A stretch of 64,000 bases of DNA, from NCBI RefSeq assembly GCF_044068625.1, contig NZ_JBIPKH010000016.1, positions 10,736 to 74,735 of the forward strand. The letters run 5' to 3'. The stretch is from Desulfurivibrio sp044068625 (GTDB lineage: Bacteria > Desulfobacterota > Desulfobulbia > Desulfobulbales > Desulfurivibrionaceae). Under the pieces are notes generated by a model. The model made no database searches. It saw nothing but the letters and a program-made list of their open reading frames with translations, and was not told where the DNA came from. The stretch's first letter is position 1; the number at the start of each line of letters is the position of its first letter. Below are positions 1 through 9,924 of this stretch, piece by piece. The translations under genes were made by a program, and so were the position numbers.

Positions 1-2
1 GC

Positions 3-713
3 AACGAGGAGAACGGCCAGAAGATCGGAATCGGCAACCGCCACCTCTACCCCGCCACCGCTATTCTGGACCCGGAGCTGACCTGCAGCGCCTCCTGGCG
101 GCAAACCCTGTTGGGGGCGGTGGACAGCATCTGTCACCTGGCGGAGTTCTTCTGCACCGACCCCAGCCCCCACCACCGCCTCCAGGACCGGCTGGCGGCG
201 GGCCTGATCCGGTCGATCATGGAAAGCTGTGAACGGGTGCGACCCAGCCCGGCGGACTATCCGGGTCGGGCCACCCTGCTCTGGGCCTCCTCCCTGGCCC
301 TCTACGGCCTTAACAGCGCGGGCCGGGGCCGGATCCATTTCCCGGCCCACCTGGTGGCCCACGCCCTGGGCGGACGCCATGACCTGCCCCACGGCGCGGC
401 CCTGGCGGTATTGCTGCCGGCCTGGCTGAAATTCGAGGCCCAACGTGACCCAAGCCGGGTCGCCGCCCTGTTGAGAGCCGTTTTCGAGCTGCCGGCCAGC
501 GATGCCCCAACCGCGGCGGCTCAGGGGATTAAGCAGTGGCAATCCTGGTTGCAGCAGATGGAGGCGCCGGCCAGCCTGACCGATCTGGGCCTTCCCCCGG
601 GGCCGGAGGAACTAAGGGCGATCACCGCCCATGCCGCTCCCCAGGCCCGGCTCTGGCGCCTGCCCTACAGCGAGGAGGATATCGCCCGAATCCTGGCCCT
701 CACCGCCGCCTAG
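3..713 (+). CDS. Iron-containing alcohol dehydrogenase (group III), 5'-truncated
   Basis: The reading frame is open from the left edge, so the N-terminal nucleotide-binding half lies outside the window; about 236 residues of the C-terminal helical domain remain. The metal-binding histidines of iron-dependent alcohol dehydrogenases are visible: DSICHLAEFF near the fragment start, HFPAHLVAHALGG, then HDLPHGAALAVLLP. The opening NEENGQKIGIG and DPELT motifs resemble the YqhD/BdhA subgroup of NADPH-dependent aldehyde reductases or butanol dehydrogenases (family knowledge). It probably reduces aldehydes or oxidises alcohols in the cytosol; the substrate cannot be told. Its TAG stop overlaps the TAG stop of the convergent gene in a shared CTAG. 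Confidence 0.9.
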   Translation, partial: NEENGQKIGIGNRHLYPATAILDPELTCSASWRQTLLGAVDSICHLAEFFCTDPSPHHRLQDRLAAGLIRSIMESCERVRPSPADYPGRATLLWASSLALYGLNSAGRGRIHFPAHLVAHALGGRHDLPHGAALAVLLPAWLKFEAQRDPSRVAALLRAVFELPASDAPTAAAQGIKQWQSWLQQMEAPASLTDLGLPPGPEELRAITAHAAPQARLWRLPYSEEDIARILALTAA

Positions 714-1522
714 TCGTCCAGCAGGGGGCCCTGGTAATGGCTGAGGGTGGCGGTGAGGGAGCCGATGGCGATGCGCCCCCGGATCAGCAGCGGGACCCGA
801 TAACGGTCGTTGGTCAACCAAATCACCGGATCCCCCACCTTTTCATAGAGACCGGCGAAGGTCAGGCGGGGGCGCACCCGCATAACCTCCCGCCGGCCCA
901 GAATCGAGTTAAGCTCTTCCAGCCGCTCCACCGCCACCCGCACCAGGTGCCGCCCACCGTCGGCAAAGGCGGGAATTACCACCTCCCGCTCCAGGGCCAG
1001 GGGCATCACCCGGGTCACGTAGAAAGCGGAAAACTCGTTGTGGACCGGGCCATCCACCTCAAAGCTCCGGGGCTCATCCAAGTCGCGCTGATAGACGATG
1101 CGGCCATGCTGCTGGTCATACATGGTATCGCGAATGGTCAGCCGCTGCCCCTGGCGCTGGTTGGCGCGATAACTGCCGGGCAACCGCTGCTCCCCCTGGA
1201 CCACCACCCTGAACTCGTCGTGGACCGGATAAAGAGCCCCCAGCAGACCCACGGTCCGGGCGGTGACATCGATGGCGAAAAGCTGCTCTTCTGCCACCAG
1301 TTGCTTGACCTCCAGAGTCAAATGCCCGGCTTTCAGCCCCAGCCAGGTGACCTCATAGTGGAGCACCTCCCCGACCGGATAGGCGGTGGCCAACAGTTGA
1401 ACCACCGGTCCGTCGGGATCGGCCTGGCCCGCCGAGAGCGGCGAGGGCGGGGCGAGGAGAGCCAGCCCCCACAAAAGCGGGAGCAGCAGGAGACAAAAGC
1501 GGCGATTAATTGATCTTAGCAT
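710..1522 (-). CDS. DUF3108 domain protein, exported
   Basis: A 270-residue protein with an N-terminal signal sequence (RR, then a hydrophobic stretch ending near LSAG), so probably periplasmic. The mature part opens with YPVGEVLHYEVTWLGLKAG, typical of DUF3108, a beta-rich family of unknown biochemical function often found near envelope genes. The start ATG has a good GAGAGGTG ribosome site. It is convergent with the alcohol dehydrogenase and divergent from the MORN gene. Function unknown. Confidence 0.85.
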   Translation of the reverse strand: MLRSINRRFCLLLLPLLWGLALLAPPSPLSAGQADPDGPVVQLLATAYPVGEVLHYEVTWLGLKAGHLTLEVKQLVAEEQLFAIDVTARTVGLLGALYPVHDEFRVVVQGEQRLPGSYRANQRQGQRLTIRDTMYDQQHGRIVYQRDLDEPRSFEVDGPVHNEFSAFYVTRVMPLALEREVVIPAFADGGRHLVRVAVERLEELNSILGRREVMRVRPRLTFAGLYEKVGDPVIWLTNDRYRVPLLIRGRIAIGSLTATLSHYQGPLLDD

Positions 1523-1628
1523 CGCGATTCACCTCTCCATGGAAGCAAGGGGGGTAATAACTTGCCGAGAGCGGGTAACCTTGCTAGCATACCCCCATAC
1601 CAGCGCAATCAACCAAGGAGGTTTCTCT

Positions 1629-2054
1629 ATGGGCAACCAGACCATCCGCCTGGACAATGGTACCGAGTATAGCGGTGAACTGAAAGAGAATCAACCACAC
1701 GGTCAGGGCAGCCTGGTGGACGCCAACGGCAATCGCTACCAGGGGGAGTTCAAGGAGGGCAAGATGGATGGCCAGGGGACCCTGACCCAGATCGACGGCC
1801 TGACCTACAGCGGGGAGTTCAAGGAGAACATGTTCCATGGCAAGGGCTGCCTGACCCAGCCCAACAACTGCCGCTACGAAGGGGAGTTCGTCAGCAATCG
1901 CTTCCATGGCCTGGGCCGCCTGGTTCAGGCCGACGGCAGCAAATGGGAGGGGGAGTTCAACCAGGGGGAGATCAGCGGCCTGGGCACCATCACCATGCCC
2001 AACGGCCAGGAGCTGCCCGGCCGTTTCGTCAAGGGCAAGTTTGAGCCGACCTGA
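1629..2054 (+). CDS. MORN-repeat protein
   Basis: A 141-residue protein made almost entirely of about five MORN repeats of 23 residues, each with a Y-x-G-E-F/L core followed by HGxG (for example YSGELKENQPHGQG, YQGEFKEGKMDGQG, YEGEFVSNRFHGLG). MORN repeats form extended beta-hairpin arrays, usually for protein or membrane binding. No other domain, signal peptide or membrane segment is seen. The start was placed at the ATG preceded by AAGGAGG with 8-base spacing, not at upstream in-frame codons that lack a ribosome site. The role is unknown; a cytosolic scaffold is the best guess. Confidence 0.85.
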   Translation: MGNQTIRLDNGTEYSGELKENQPHGQGSLVDANGNRYQGEFKEGKMDGQGTLTQIDGLTYSGEFKENMFHGKGCLTQPNNCRYEGEFVSNRFHGLGRLVQADGSKWEGEFNQGEISGLGTITMPNGQELPGRFVKGKFEPT

Positions 2055-2075
2055 TTGACCCGGCCGTAAAAGCAG

Positions 2076-2116
2076 CTTGCCGCCGCCCCGCCCGTTGCGG
2101 GGCGGAGCGGCGGCAA
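2076..2116. terminator. Long GC-rich hairpin between convergent genes
   Basis: CTTGCCGCC pairs with GCGGCGGCAAG, enclosing an inner stem CCCCGC / GCGGGG with a CCGTT loop. It sits between the stops of the convergent MORN and ZraP-like genes, so it could terminate both directions. No U-tract follows, so the terminator call is an inference. Confidence 0.5.
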
Positions 2117-2148
2117 GAGAGGATTTGCTTGCGGATCCAGCCGCCGGA

Positions 2149-2652
2149 TCAATGGTGGGCGGGCGCGTCGTCAGCGGTTTCAGCGGGGGCGGCGGTGCCA
2201 CCCATCATCGGGCAGTTGCCCTTGGCCATGGCCATACCGCGCCCCATCCCGCCTTTCATGCCACGCTTGGGACCAAGCCCCTGCCCCATCCCCATCCCCA
2301 TGCCAGCGCCGGGCAGGGCAATCCCCAGCTCCCGGGCTTTCTGGTGCTTCTGGGTCCGCAGGTCGAAAAGTTCCGCCGCCAGGCTGGCCGCCTTCTTTTC
2401 GTCGGGTTTCTGGGCCGTCAGCACCGCCTGCAGTTCGGTCTGCTTGACCACGATCTGCCGACGCAGCTCCAAGGTTTCGTCGTGGAACTGCTGGCGGGCC
2501 TTGAGGGTATCCTCATCCAGCTGGGCCGCCATTCGACCATAACCCGGTCCCGCCGCCGCCCCCGGCCCCAGGCCCTGCCGGGCCTCGGCCACCTGAAAAC
2601 CAGCCATACCGATGATTGCCGCCAGAGCGATGCTCAACACTGTCTTCTTCAT
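2149..2652 (-). CDS. ZraP-like periplasmic metal-responsive protein
   Basis: A 167-residue protein with a signal peptide (MKKTVLSIALAAIIGMAGF, cleavage near AEA). The middle is a charged helical hairpin (about residues 40-100: LKARQQFHDETLELRRQI onward) like ZraP/CpxP/Spy periplasmic chaperones. The C-terminal third is very rich in Gly, Met and Lys (repeated GMGMG units, then GNCPMMGG) and ends in APAHH, which suggests metal binding. ATG at 2652 is preferred over the upstream TTG because AGGAG lies 7 bases before it. It is divergent from a membrane sensor kinase, as zraP and zraS are in enterobacteria, and a sigma-54-like promoter lies upstream. Confidence 0.85.
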   Translation of the reverse strand: MKKTVLSIALAAIIGMAGFQVAEARQGLGPGAAAGPGYGRMAAQLDEDTLKARQQFHDETLELRRQIVVKQTELQAVLTAQKPDEKKAASLAAELFDLRTQKHQKARELGIALPGAGMGMGMGQGLGPKRGMKGGMGRGMAMAKGNCPMMGGTAAPAETADDAPAHH

Positions 2653-3058
2653 GATCAAACTCCTATTTTTTTGGTTCCGGGATGATTCCCGTCTGTGCTG
2701 TGGATGACCGGCTTTATTTCAACAACCGTGCCAGAAGGAGATATTTATCACAACATCCCGTAATAATTGCCTTTTTACAAATAAACCCTTATCAGTCCAG
2801 CCACCGGCGGCCGCTCAGCGGCCCGCAACTGTTTCTTTTTTATCCACCCTCGCTCCCAGGCGGGTAAAAAAGAGACAGCCACGACTCTGCCGGCGGCCGG
2901 ACCAGGACCAGGGTCCCTGACCTCCCCCAGGATAAACGCCGGCAGGCGGCGACGGGATCGGCCCCATATCTTTTTGCCGATTCCGGCACGGATCGTGTAA
3001 GTAGTAAGGGTGCAAGCCCGCCATACCTTCTGTCGATTTGAAAACCGGAAACTCCACT
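2653..3058. other. Divergent intergenic region, zraP-like / sensor kinase
   Basis: About 400 bases without a gene. It contains the sigma-54-like element for the leftward gene, an AT-rich patch (about 2740-2790), a GGCCGCTCAGCGGCC inverted repeat near 2810, and a second, poorer sigma-54-like match (CGGCACGGATCGTGTA near 2984) pointing toward the kinase. No RNA family was recognised. Confidence 0.4.
2719..2734 (-). promoter_or_regulatory. Sigma-54-type promoter of the zraP-like gene
   Basis: On the minus strand CTGGCACGGTTGTTGA matches the RpoN consensus TGGCACG-N4-TTGC with the -24 GG intact; the -12 GC is GA here. The predicted transcription start is about 55 bases upstream of the ATG. In enterobacteria zraP is RpoN-dependent, which supports the call. 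One consensus base is missing. Confidence 0.5.
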
Positions 3059-4537
3059 ATGACCAAACTGGCCCCCCAAAAATTTATCCTGGCGTCGCCC
3101 TGGATCTTCACCGCCGCCGTGGCCATCCTCCTGGGAATCATCCTGGTATTCGCGGTGGACAACATGCGGCGCGAACAGCGCCAGGCCACGGAAAGCCTGT
3201 TTAACCGGGGCCAGGCGGTGATCCGGCTGGTGGAGGCCGGAACCCGCTCCACCATGATGCGGATGGCCTTCCCCGACCCTCTCCAGTTCCAGCATCTGCT
3301 GGAACAAACCGGCCAGGAGGAGAGTATCCTTTATATCGCGGTGGTGGACCACCGGGGTCTTATCCTGGCCCACAGCGACCCGGAACTGGTGGGCACCCAG
3401 CTCCCCTTTTCTCTACCCGGCCAGGAGGGTTTCCCCGCCGCCAATGGCGAGCCACCCTTCCCTTCCCCGGCCCCGGCTTACCGGTTGCTAACCGAAACCG
3501 CTTTTCCTGCCCGGGTTTTCGAGGTTTACGCCCCCTTCAACCCCCTGGCCAGAGGCCGGCACTGGCGGGAGCAGGCGGAGCTCAACCAGGCGCAGCGGCC
3601 CCGGATGGGCCATATGGGGATGGGCCCGATGGGTTCAGGCGGTCGTCTGGGGCAGGAGGGAGTCGGGACCGAAGGGATTCCGGCTATTTTTGCCCGGGGG
3701 GAGTTGCGACTGATTCTGGTGGGACTGGACATGAAGGCCGAAGAGGCGGTGATCAACCGTAACCGTCGCCATATCTTCTTCATCTCCCTGGCTTTGCTGC
3801 TGGCGGGTATCGGGGGCTGGACCGCCCTGCTGGCCATTCAAGGTTACCGCAAAGAGATGGAGCGGGAGGTCCAGAAGCATGAGCACCTGGTGGCGCTGGG
3901 CAAGATGGCGGCCGGGGTGGCCCACGAGGTCCGCAACCCCTTAAGTTCGATCAAGGGACTGGCCACCCTGTTGGGCAACCGTTTCCCCGCCGATGACCCG
4001 GACCGCGACACCGCCCGCCTGCTGGTCAGCGAGGTTGAGCGCCTCAACCGCAGCATCGGCGAGCTGCTCGACTATGCCCGCCCTCTCCCCCTCAACCGCC
4101 GCCCCTGCGACCTCAACCAGTTGCTGCAAAATTCGCTCAAACTGGTGGCCGCCGACGCCAAGGCGCTCAAGGTGGAGCTGGAGTTCACCGCCGCTCCCCA
4201 GCTGCCCACCGCCGACCTGGATCCCGACCGGATCACCCAGGTGCTGCTCAACCTTTATCTCAACGCCCTGCAAGCTATGCCCCAAGGAGGAGTGCTGCGG
4301 GTGCGGGCCGAGGCGACGGGCGGCGGCGCCGGGCGGGTCCGGCTGGTGATCAGCGACACCGGCCAGGGCATTGCCCCCGCCGACCTGCCCCGGATCACCG
4401 ATCCCTACTTTACCACCAAGCCCGATGGTTCCGGCCTGGGCCTGGCCATGGTCCGAAAGATTATCGACGAACACGGCGGCCAAATGACCATCGCCAGCCG
4501 GGAGCATCAGGGCACTACGGTCACCATCACCCTCTGA
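3059..4537 (+). CDS. Membrane sensor histidine kinase, ZraS-like
   Basis: A 492-residue kinase with TM1 (about 15-33), a periplasmic sensor region (35-237), TM2 (239-260), HisKA with the phospho-acceptor His289 in AHEVRNPLSSIKG, and a HATPase_c domain with N-box (LNLYLNALQAM), G1 (DTGQGIAP) and G2 (GSGLGLAMV). The periplasmic part has a Met/His/Gly loop at about 183-195 (RMGHMGMGPMG) echoing the Met-rich tail of the divergent ZraP-like protein, so zinc, copper or envelope stress is the likely signal. ATG at 3059 is preferred over TTG at 3038. No response regulator is encoded beside it; the partner, presumably an NtrC-type activator given the RpoN-like promoter, must lie elsewhere. Confidence 0.9.
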   Translation: MTKLAPQKFILASPWIFTAAVAILLGIILVFAVDNMRREQRQATESLFNRGQAVIRLVEAGTRSTMMRMAFPDPLQFQHLLEQTGQEESILYIAVVDHRGLILAHSDPELVGTQLPFSLPGQEGFPAANGEPPFPSPAPAYRLLTETAFPARVFEVYAPFNPLARGRHWREQAELNQAQRPRMGHMGMGPMGSGGRLGQEGVGTEGIPAIFARGELRLILVGLDMKAEEAVINRNRRHIFFISLALLLAGIGGWTALLAIQGYRKEMEREVQKHEHLVALGKMAAGVAHEVRNPLSSIKGLATLLGNRFPADDPDRDTARLLVSEVERLNRSIGELLDYARPLPLNRRPCDLNQLLQNSLKLVAADAKALKVELEFTAAPQLPTADLDPDRITQVLLNLYLNALQAMPQGGVLRVRAEATGGGAGRVRLVISDTGQGIAPADLPRITDPYFTTKPDGSGLGLAMVRKIIDEHGGQMTIASREHQGTTVTITL

Positions 4538-4542
4538 GGGGC

Positions 4543-5799
4543 TTACTCCTTTTCCCGCTGGATATGGGCGCCCACCGCCGCCAGCTTGCCCACCAGGTTG
4601 TCGTAGCCCCGATCCAGGTGATAGACCCGCGAAATTTCGGTGACCCCCTGGGCGGCCAGACCGGCGACCACCAGGGAAGCACTGGCCCGCAGGTCGGTGG
4701 CCATCACCTTGGCTCCGCGCAGGGTGCCGGTGCCGTTGACGATGGCGCTGTGGCCGTCCACCCGGATATCGGCTCCCATCCGGCGCAACTCCGCCACATG
4801 CATGAACCGGTTTTCAAAAATGGTTTCGGTGATCAGGCTCAATCCCCGGGAAAAGCACATCAGGGCCATCATCTGGGCCTGGAGGTCGGTGGGAAAACCG
4901 GGATAGGGCATGGTCTTGATATCCACCCCCCGCAACTGACCGTTACCGGCCACATGGAGGCGTTCCCGCTCCTCCCGCACCTTAACCCCGGCCGCCCGCA
5001 ACTTTTCATAGAGGGAGGGAAGCAGGGAGGGGTCGCAGTTGGTCAGGGTCAACTCTCCACCGGCGGCCGCCGCCGCAATCAGGAAGGTCCCGGTTTCGAT
5101 CCGGTCGGGGACGATCCTGATCCGGGCCGGTTGCAGCTGCCGCACCCCTTCGATCTGCAGGGTATCGAGATCTCGACCCTTGATCCTGGCCCCCATCCCG
5201 TTGAGCATATCCACCAGGTTGCCGATCTCCGGCTCCCGGGCCGCGTTTTTGATGATGGTGGTACCCTGGGCCAGTACCGCTCCCATCAGGATATTTTCCG
5301 TGGCGGTAACCGAGGGGATATCGAAACAGATGGTGGCGCCGCGCATCCGATCGGCCACCACGGCATCGACATAGCCCTGATCCAGCTGATGGGTTACCCC
5401 CAGTTGCTCAAAGCCCTGGAGATGAAAATTGATCGGCCGGGCCCCGATGGCGCAGCCGCCGGGCAGCGAGACCCGGGCCCGACCCATCCGGGCCAGCAGC
5501 GGGCCCAACACCAGCACCGAGGCGCGCATGGTCTTGACCAGGTCATAGGAGGCCTCAAAGCTGTGTAGACCGGAGGTGTCGATGGTCAGGGTATCGCCCT
5601 CCCGTTGCCAGGTTGTCCCCAAGGCCTCCAACAGAGCCAGCATGGTCCGGGTGTCACGCAGGTCGGGAACATTCTCCAGCACGTGGGGGCCGGGAGCCAG
5701 CAGGCAGGCGCAAATCAAGGGCAAGGCGGCATTTTTGGCCCCACTGATCCTGATCTCCCCCTCCAGGGGATGCCCACCTTCAATCACTATCTTGTCCAT
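4543..5799 (-). CDS. murA: UDP-N-acetylglucosamine 1-carboxyvinyltransferase
   Basis: A 418-residue enzyme of the normal family length, catalysing the first committed step of peptidoglycan synthesis: enolpyruvyl transfer from phosphoenolpyruvate to UDP-GlcNAc in the cytosol. The N-terminal MDKIVIEGG and the substrate motif SGAKNAALP are present. The catalytic Cys116 lies in LPGGCAIGARP, so the enzyme should be fosfomycin-sensitive by class. The start is the ATG preceded by GGAGGAGTC. It overlaps the 3' end of prmC by 20 bases, which indicates co-transcription. Confidence 0.97.
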   Translation of the reverse strand: MDKIVIEGGHPLEGEIRISGAKNAALPLICACLLAPGPHVLENVPDLRDTRTMLALLEALGTTWQREGDTLTIDTSGLHSFEASYDLVKTMRASVLVLGPLLARMGRARVSLPGGCAIGARPINFHLQGFEQLGVTHQLDQGYVDAVVADRMRGATICFDIPSVTATENILMGAVLAQGTTIIKNAAREPEIGNLVDMLNGMGARIKGRDLDTLQIEGVRQLQPARIRIVPDRIETGTFLIAAAAAGGELTLTNCDPSLLPSLYEKLRAAGVKVREERERLHVAGNGQLRGVDIKTMPYPGFPTDLQAQMMALMCFSRGLSLITETIFENRFMHVAELRRMGADIRVDGHSAIVNGTGTLRGAKVMATDLRASASLVVAGLAAQGVTEISRVYHLDRGYDNLVGKLAAVGAHIQREKE

Positions 5800-6715
5800 G
5801 ACTCCTCCGACAGCTAAGAATTCTTGGTAATCCGGCCAGATCGGGCAGGACTTCAACCTGATCGAAGGCGGGACTGGCCCCAAAAAGTGCCCGCACCGCC
5901 GCCTCCTGATCCCAGCCGATCTCGATCAGTAACCGACCGCCGGGGCGCAGATGGGGCGGAATCTCCCGGGCCAGGGTGATGACCTCCCGCAAACCCGCCT
6001 CGCCGCCATCCAGGGCCTGGCGCGGCTCGAAATCCCGCACCTCCGGGGCCAGAGAAGCCAGGGCGGCGGCTTCCACATAGGGCGGATTGCTGACCACCAG
6101 ATCAAAGGGCGGGGTTTGGGGACCGAAAGCACTCAGCCAGTCGGCGGCCAGCCAGGCCACTCTGTTCTCCACGCCGTGCCGGTGGGCGTTGCCACGGGCA
6201 ATGGCCAGGGCGGCGGGGGAGCGGTCCACGGCAACAACTCTGGCCTGGGGCAGTTCACGGGCCAAAACCACGGCCAGCACCCCGCTGCCGGTGCCCAGAT
6301 CGAGAATATTGATGGTCCCGCCATGATGGGCTGAGGATTGCCGGGCGAACTTGAGGGTCTCTTCCACCAGTAGTTCCGTTTCGGGGCGGGGAATCAAGAC
6401 CGCCGGCCCCACCCGAAAAGGCAGGGACCAGAACTCCCACTCGCCCAAAAGGTACGCGATGGGCTCCCGCCCGGCCCGGCGCCTGACCAGCTGCTCCAGG
6501 AGGGCCAACTGGCCGGGGGCGACCGGTCGCTCGCCGGCCAGGATCAAACCGGCCCGGTCGCAACCCAGCAGCCAGGCCAGCAGCAGATCCGCCTCCCGGG
6601 CCGCCTCTTCAATCCCGGCCTGGCGCCAGCAGGCGATGATCAGGCCTCGCAACTCCCCGACCGTGGCCCCCGGAGCCGCCACGAAGGGCGGCGATGGCGC
6701 GGCCTCCCCGGTCAT
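5780..6715 (-). CDS. prmC: Release factor glutamine N5-methyltransferase
   Basis: A 311-residue methyltransferase that modifies the Gln of the GGQ motif of peptide release factors. It has the N-terminal helical substrate-binding domain, the SAM motif DLGTGSG (139-145) and the catalytic NPPY (210-213). Its ATG overlaps the prfA stop (ATGA), so enzyme and substrate gene are translationally coupled, a common arrangement. Confidence 0.96.
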   Translation of the reverse strand: MTGEAAPSPPFVAAPGATVGELRGLIIACWRQAGIEEAAREADLLLAWLLGCDRAGLILAGERPVAPGQLALLEQLVRRRAGREPIAYLLGEWEFWSLPFRVGPAVLIPRPETELLVEETLKFARQSSAHHGGTINILDLGTGSGVLAVVLARELPQARVVAVDRSPAALAIARGNAHRHGVENRVAWLAADWLSAFGPQTPPFDLVVSNPPYVEAAALASLAPEVRDFEPRQALDGGEAGLREVITLAREIPPHLRPGGRLLIEIGWDQEAAVRALFGASPAFDQVEVLPDLAGLPRILSCRRSHGQDSD

Positions 6716-7779
6716 CAGTGCTGCTTGAGGGCCTCGGTTTGATGATGAAGCATCAGGGGTTCGATCACTTCATCGAGACGGCCAAGCATCACCTCATCCA
6801 GCCGATAAACGGTGAGGTTGATGCGATGGTCGGTGAGCCGGTTCTGGGGAAAATTGTAGGTGCGAATCCTCTCGCTGCGATCCCCGCTGCCCACCTGACT
6901 CTTCCGGTCCGACGAGATCTTGTCATGCTGCTCCTGCTGGAGGCGGTCCAGGAGGCGGGCCCGGAGGACCTGCAGGGCCTTGGCCTTGTTCTTGTGCTGG
7001 GATTTCTCATCCTGGCAACTGACCACCAGACCGGTGGGCAGGTGGGTGACCCGCACCGCCGAATCGGTGGTATTTACGCTCTGGCCGCCGGGACCGGAGG
7101 AGCGAAAGACGTCAAATTTCAGTTCGGCGGGGTTGATCTTCAACTCCACCTCCTCGGCTTCGGGCAGTACCGCCACCGTCACCGCCGAGGTATGCACCCG
7201 TCCCTGGGTCTCGGTATCGGGCACCCGCTGGACCCGATGGACACCCGATTCATACTTCAAACGGCTGTAAACACGGTCGCCGCTGACCAGGGCGATAATC
7301 TCCTTGTAGCCGCCGATCCCGATGGGATTACTGCTCAACACCTCCACCTTCCAGCCCTGATCCTCGGCATAACGACCATACATCCGAAAAAGATCACTGG
7401 CAAACAGGGCCGCCTCGTCGCCACCGGTGCCGGCTCGAATCTCCAGCACGGTATTTTTCTCGTCGTTGGGGTCTTTGGGCAACAGGGCCAGCCGCAGCTC
7501 CTTATCCAGGGTCTCGATTCGGACGCGCAACTCCTCGCTCTCGACCCGGGCCATGGCCAGAATCTCCTCGTCATCCTCCTCCTGGAGCAACTGACGATTG
7601 GCGGCCAGATCCCGTTTCGCCTTGAGGTAATCGGCGTAGAGGGCGTCCAGCCGGGTCACCTGGGAGTGCTCTTTGGCCAGGGCCTGAAAACGGGCGGGAT
7701 CACCCATCAGCCCCGGATCGGCCAGACGATTCTCCAGGTCTCTTTTGCGTTCGGCTATATCGGCAAGCTGTTCAAACAT
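6715..7779 (-). CDS. prfA: Peptide chain release factor 1
   Basis: A 354-residue class I release factor. GGQ is at 231-233 (SSGPGGQSVN) and the stop-codon-reading PxT tripeptide is PDT (187-189), which marks RF1 (UAA/UAG) and not RF2 (SPF). This matters here because UGA appears to be recoded as selenocysteine elsewhere in the window. First gene of prfA-prmC-murA, just after the rpmE terminator. Confidence 0.97.
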   Translation of the reverse strand: MFEQLADIAERKRDLENRLADPGLMGDPARFQALAKEHSQVTRLDALYADYLKAKRDLAANRQLLQEEDDEEILAMARVESEELRVRIETLDKELRLALLPKDPNDEKNTVLEIRAGTGGDEAALFASDLFRMYGRYAEDQGWKVEVLSSNPIGIGGYKEIIALVSGDRVYSRLKYESGVHRVQRVPDTETQGRVHTSAVTVAVLPEAEEVELKINPAELKFDVFRSSGPGGQSVNTTDSAVRVTHLPTGLVVSCQDEKSQHKNKAKALQVLRARLLDRLQQEQHDKISSDRKSQVGSGDRSERIRTYNFPQNRLTDHRINLTVYRLDEVMLGRLDEVIEPLMLHHQTEALKQH

Positions 7780-7810
7780 ATCTTCACAGGGGGGTATTCA
7801 AACTGACGAC

Positions 7811-7866
7811 AAAAAAACGCCCCGTGGCCGACTGCCGGCAACCGCCGGCACCACCAGGGGGCGCTC
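7811..7866 (-). terminator. Rho-independent terminator of rpmE
   Basis: On the minus strand a long GC stem (GCGCCCCCTGGTGG with a matching GGCCACGGGGCG arm and an inner GCCGGC-GGTT-GCCGGC hairpin) runs into TTTTTTT just after rpmE and before prfA. Confidence 0.8.
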
Positions 7867-7887
7867 CAGATACCACTGAACGGCAAG

Positions 7888-8097
7888 CTACTTGTCCAGG
7901 GTTCTGCCATACTTCTTGAGAAATTTTTCCACCCGGCCGGCGGAGTCGATCAGCTTCTGTTTACCGGTGAAGAAGGGGTGGCAGGCCGAGCAGATCTCCA
8001 CCCTCACCTCATCCAGAACCGAGCCGATCTCAACCTCGTTGCCACAGGCGCAGGACGCCTTGATTTTATGATATTCAGGATGGATACCTTCCTTCAT
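7888..8097 (-). CDS. rpmE: 50S ribosomal protein L31 (zinc-binding type)
   Basis: A 69-residue protein opening with MKEGIHPEYH and carrying the four-cysteine set of the zinc (C+) form: CACG and CSACHPF. The second ATG is preferred since GGAGG lies 9 bases upstream of it; the first ATG would be only 3 bases away. It has its own strong promoter and terminator, so it is monocistronic or attenuated. Confidence 0.95.
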   Translation of the reverse strand: MKEGIHPEYHKIKASCACGNEVEIGSVLDEVRVEICSACHPFFTGKQKLIDSAGRVEKFLKKYGRTLDK

Positions 8098-8155
8098 GGC
8101 CATGAACCTCCGCTGAGTTGAGCAAAATTAAGGGCAATAGTGATAAAAACAGGTG

Positions 8156-8183
8156 ATTATACCCTTTTTGGCAAACAATACAA
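8156..8183 (-). promoter_or_regulatory. Sigma-70-type promoter of rpmE
   Basis: Minus strand TTGTAT, 16 bases, then a perfect TATAAT, ending about 60 bases before the rpmE ATG and just downstream of the rho stop. Confidence 0.65.
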
Positions 8184-8205
8184 GTAAAAGGTGAAGTCGC
8201 TCCGG

Positions 8206-9477
<1,272 letters not shown>

Positions 9478-9924
9478 GAACTTTTACTCTCCCTCTGTAG
9501 TCATCGGCGATCCTGCCGATCAGGCTTTGACTGGTTATAATTGTTGGTTAGCCGTGGTTCCCCTCCTTGCCTCTCCGGACAAGAAAAACAGAGAGAAGAG
9601 CGCGCCGGATTCACCGCAACGACCGAAACCCCGTGGGGGCAGCAAGGCAACAGACTTAATTTTAAGCAATAGTGTGTGTGTTAATTGGCAGGCAGCCCCG
9701 CACAGATGACCGGGCCACAAGGATTGCATTACGAAATATCCGGATTTATACCATGGAAAAAACGTTATGGACCTGCACAGACAGGGTCGATGATTGACAA
9801 CCGTGCCGACTGGCGACCGCAGTGCCGACCAAGTCCTGAATACCGTTTATGCCCGGGGAAAGAACAGAATAACCGCCAGTGATCGGCGGATTAGGCGGGA
9901 TAGTATTGGCTTCGGGTCCCACTG
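9478..9924. other. Intergenic region upstream of rho
   Basis: About 450 bases with no convincing coding frame. It presumably holds the rho leader and promoter, since rho genes are often autoregulated through long leaders (family knowledge), but no clear promoter pair, hairpin or RNA family was recognised. Confidence 0.3.

Noticed and set aside
536..1513. Long plus-strand open frame antisense to the DUF3108 gene
   Set aside because: Gly/Pro/His/Gln-rich composition typical of a shadow frame in GC-rich DNA; the minus-strand gene has a signal peptide, ribosome site and family motifs.
3001..3058. Leader of the sensor kinase considered as a possible riboswitch
   Set aside because: No conserved riboswitch core recognised; only a short GC-rich fold.
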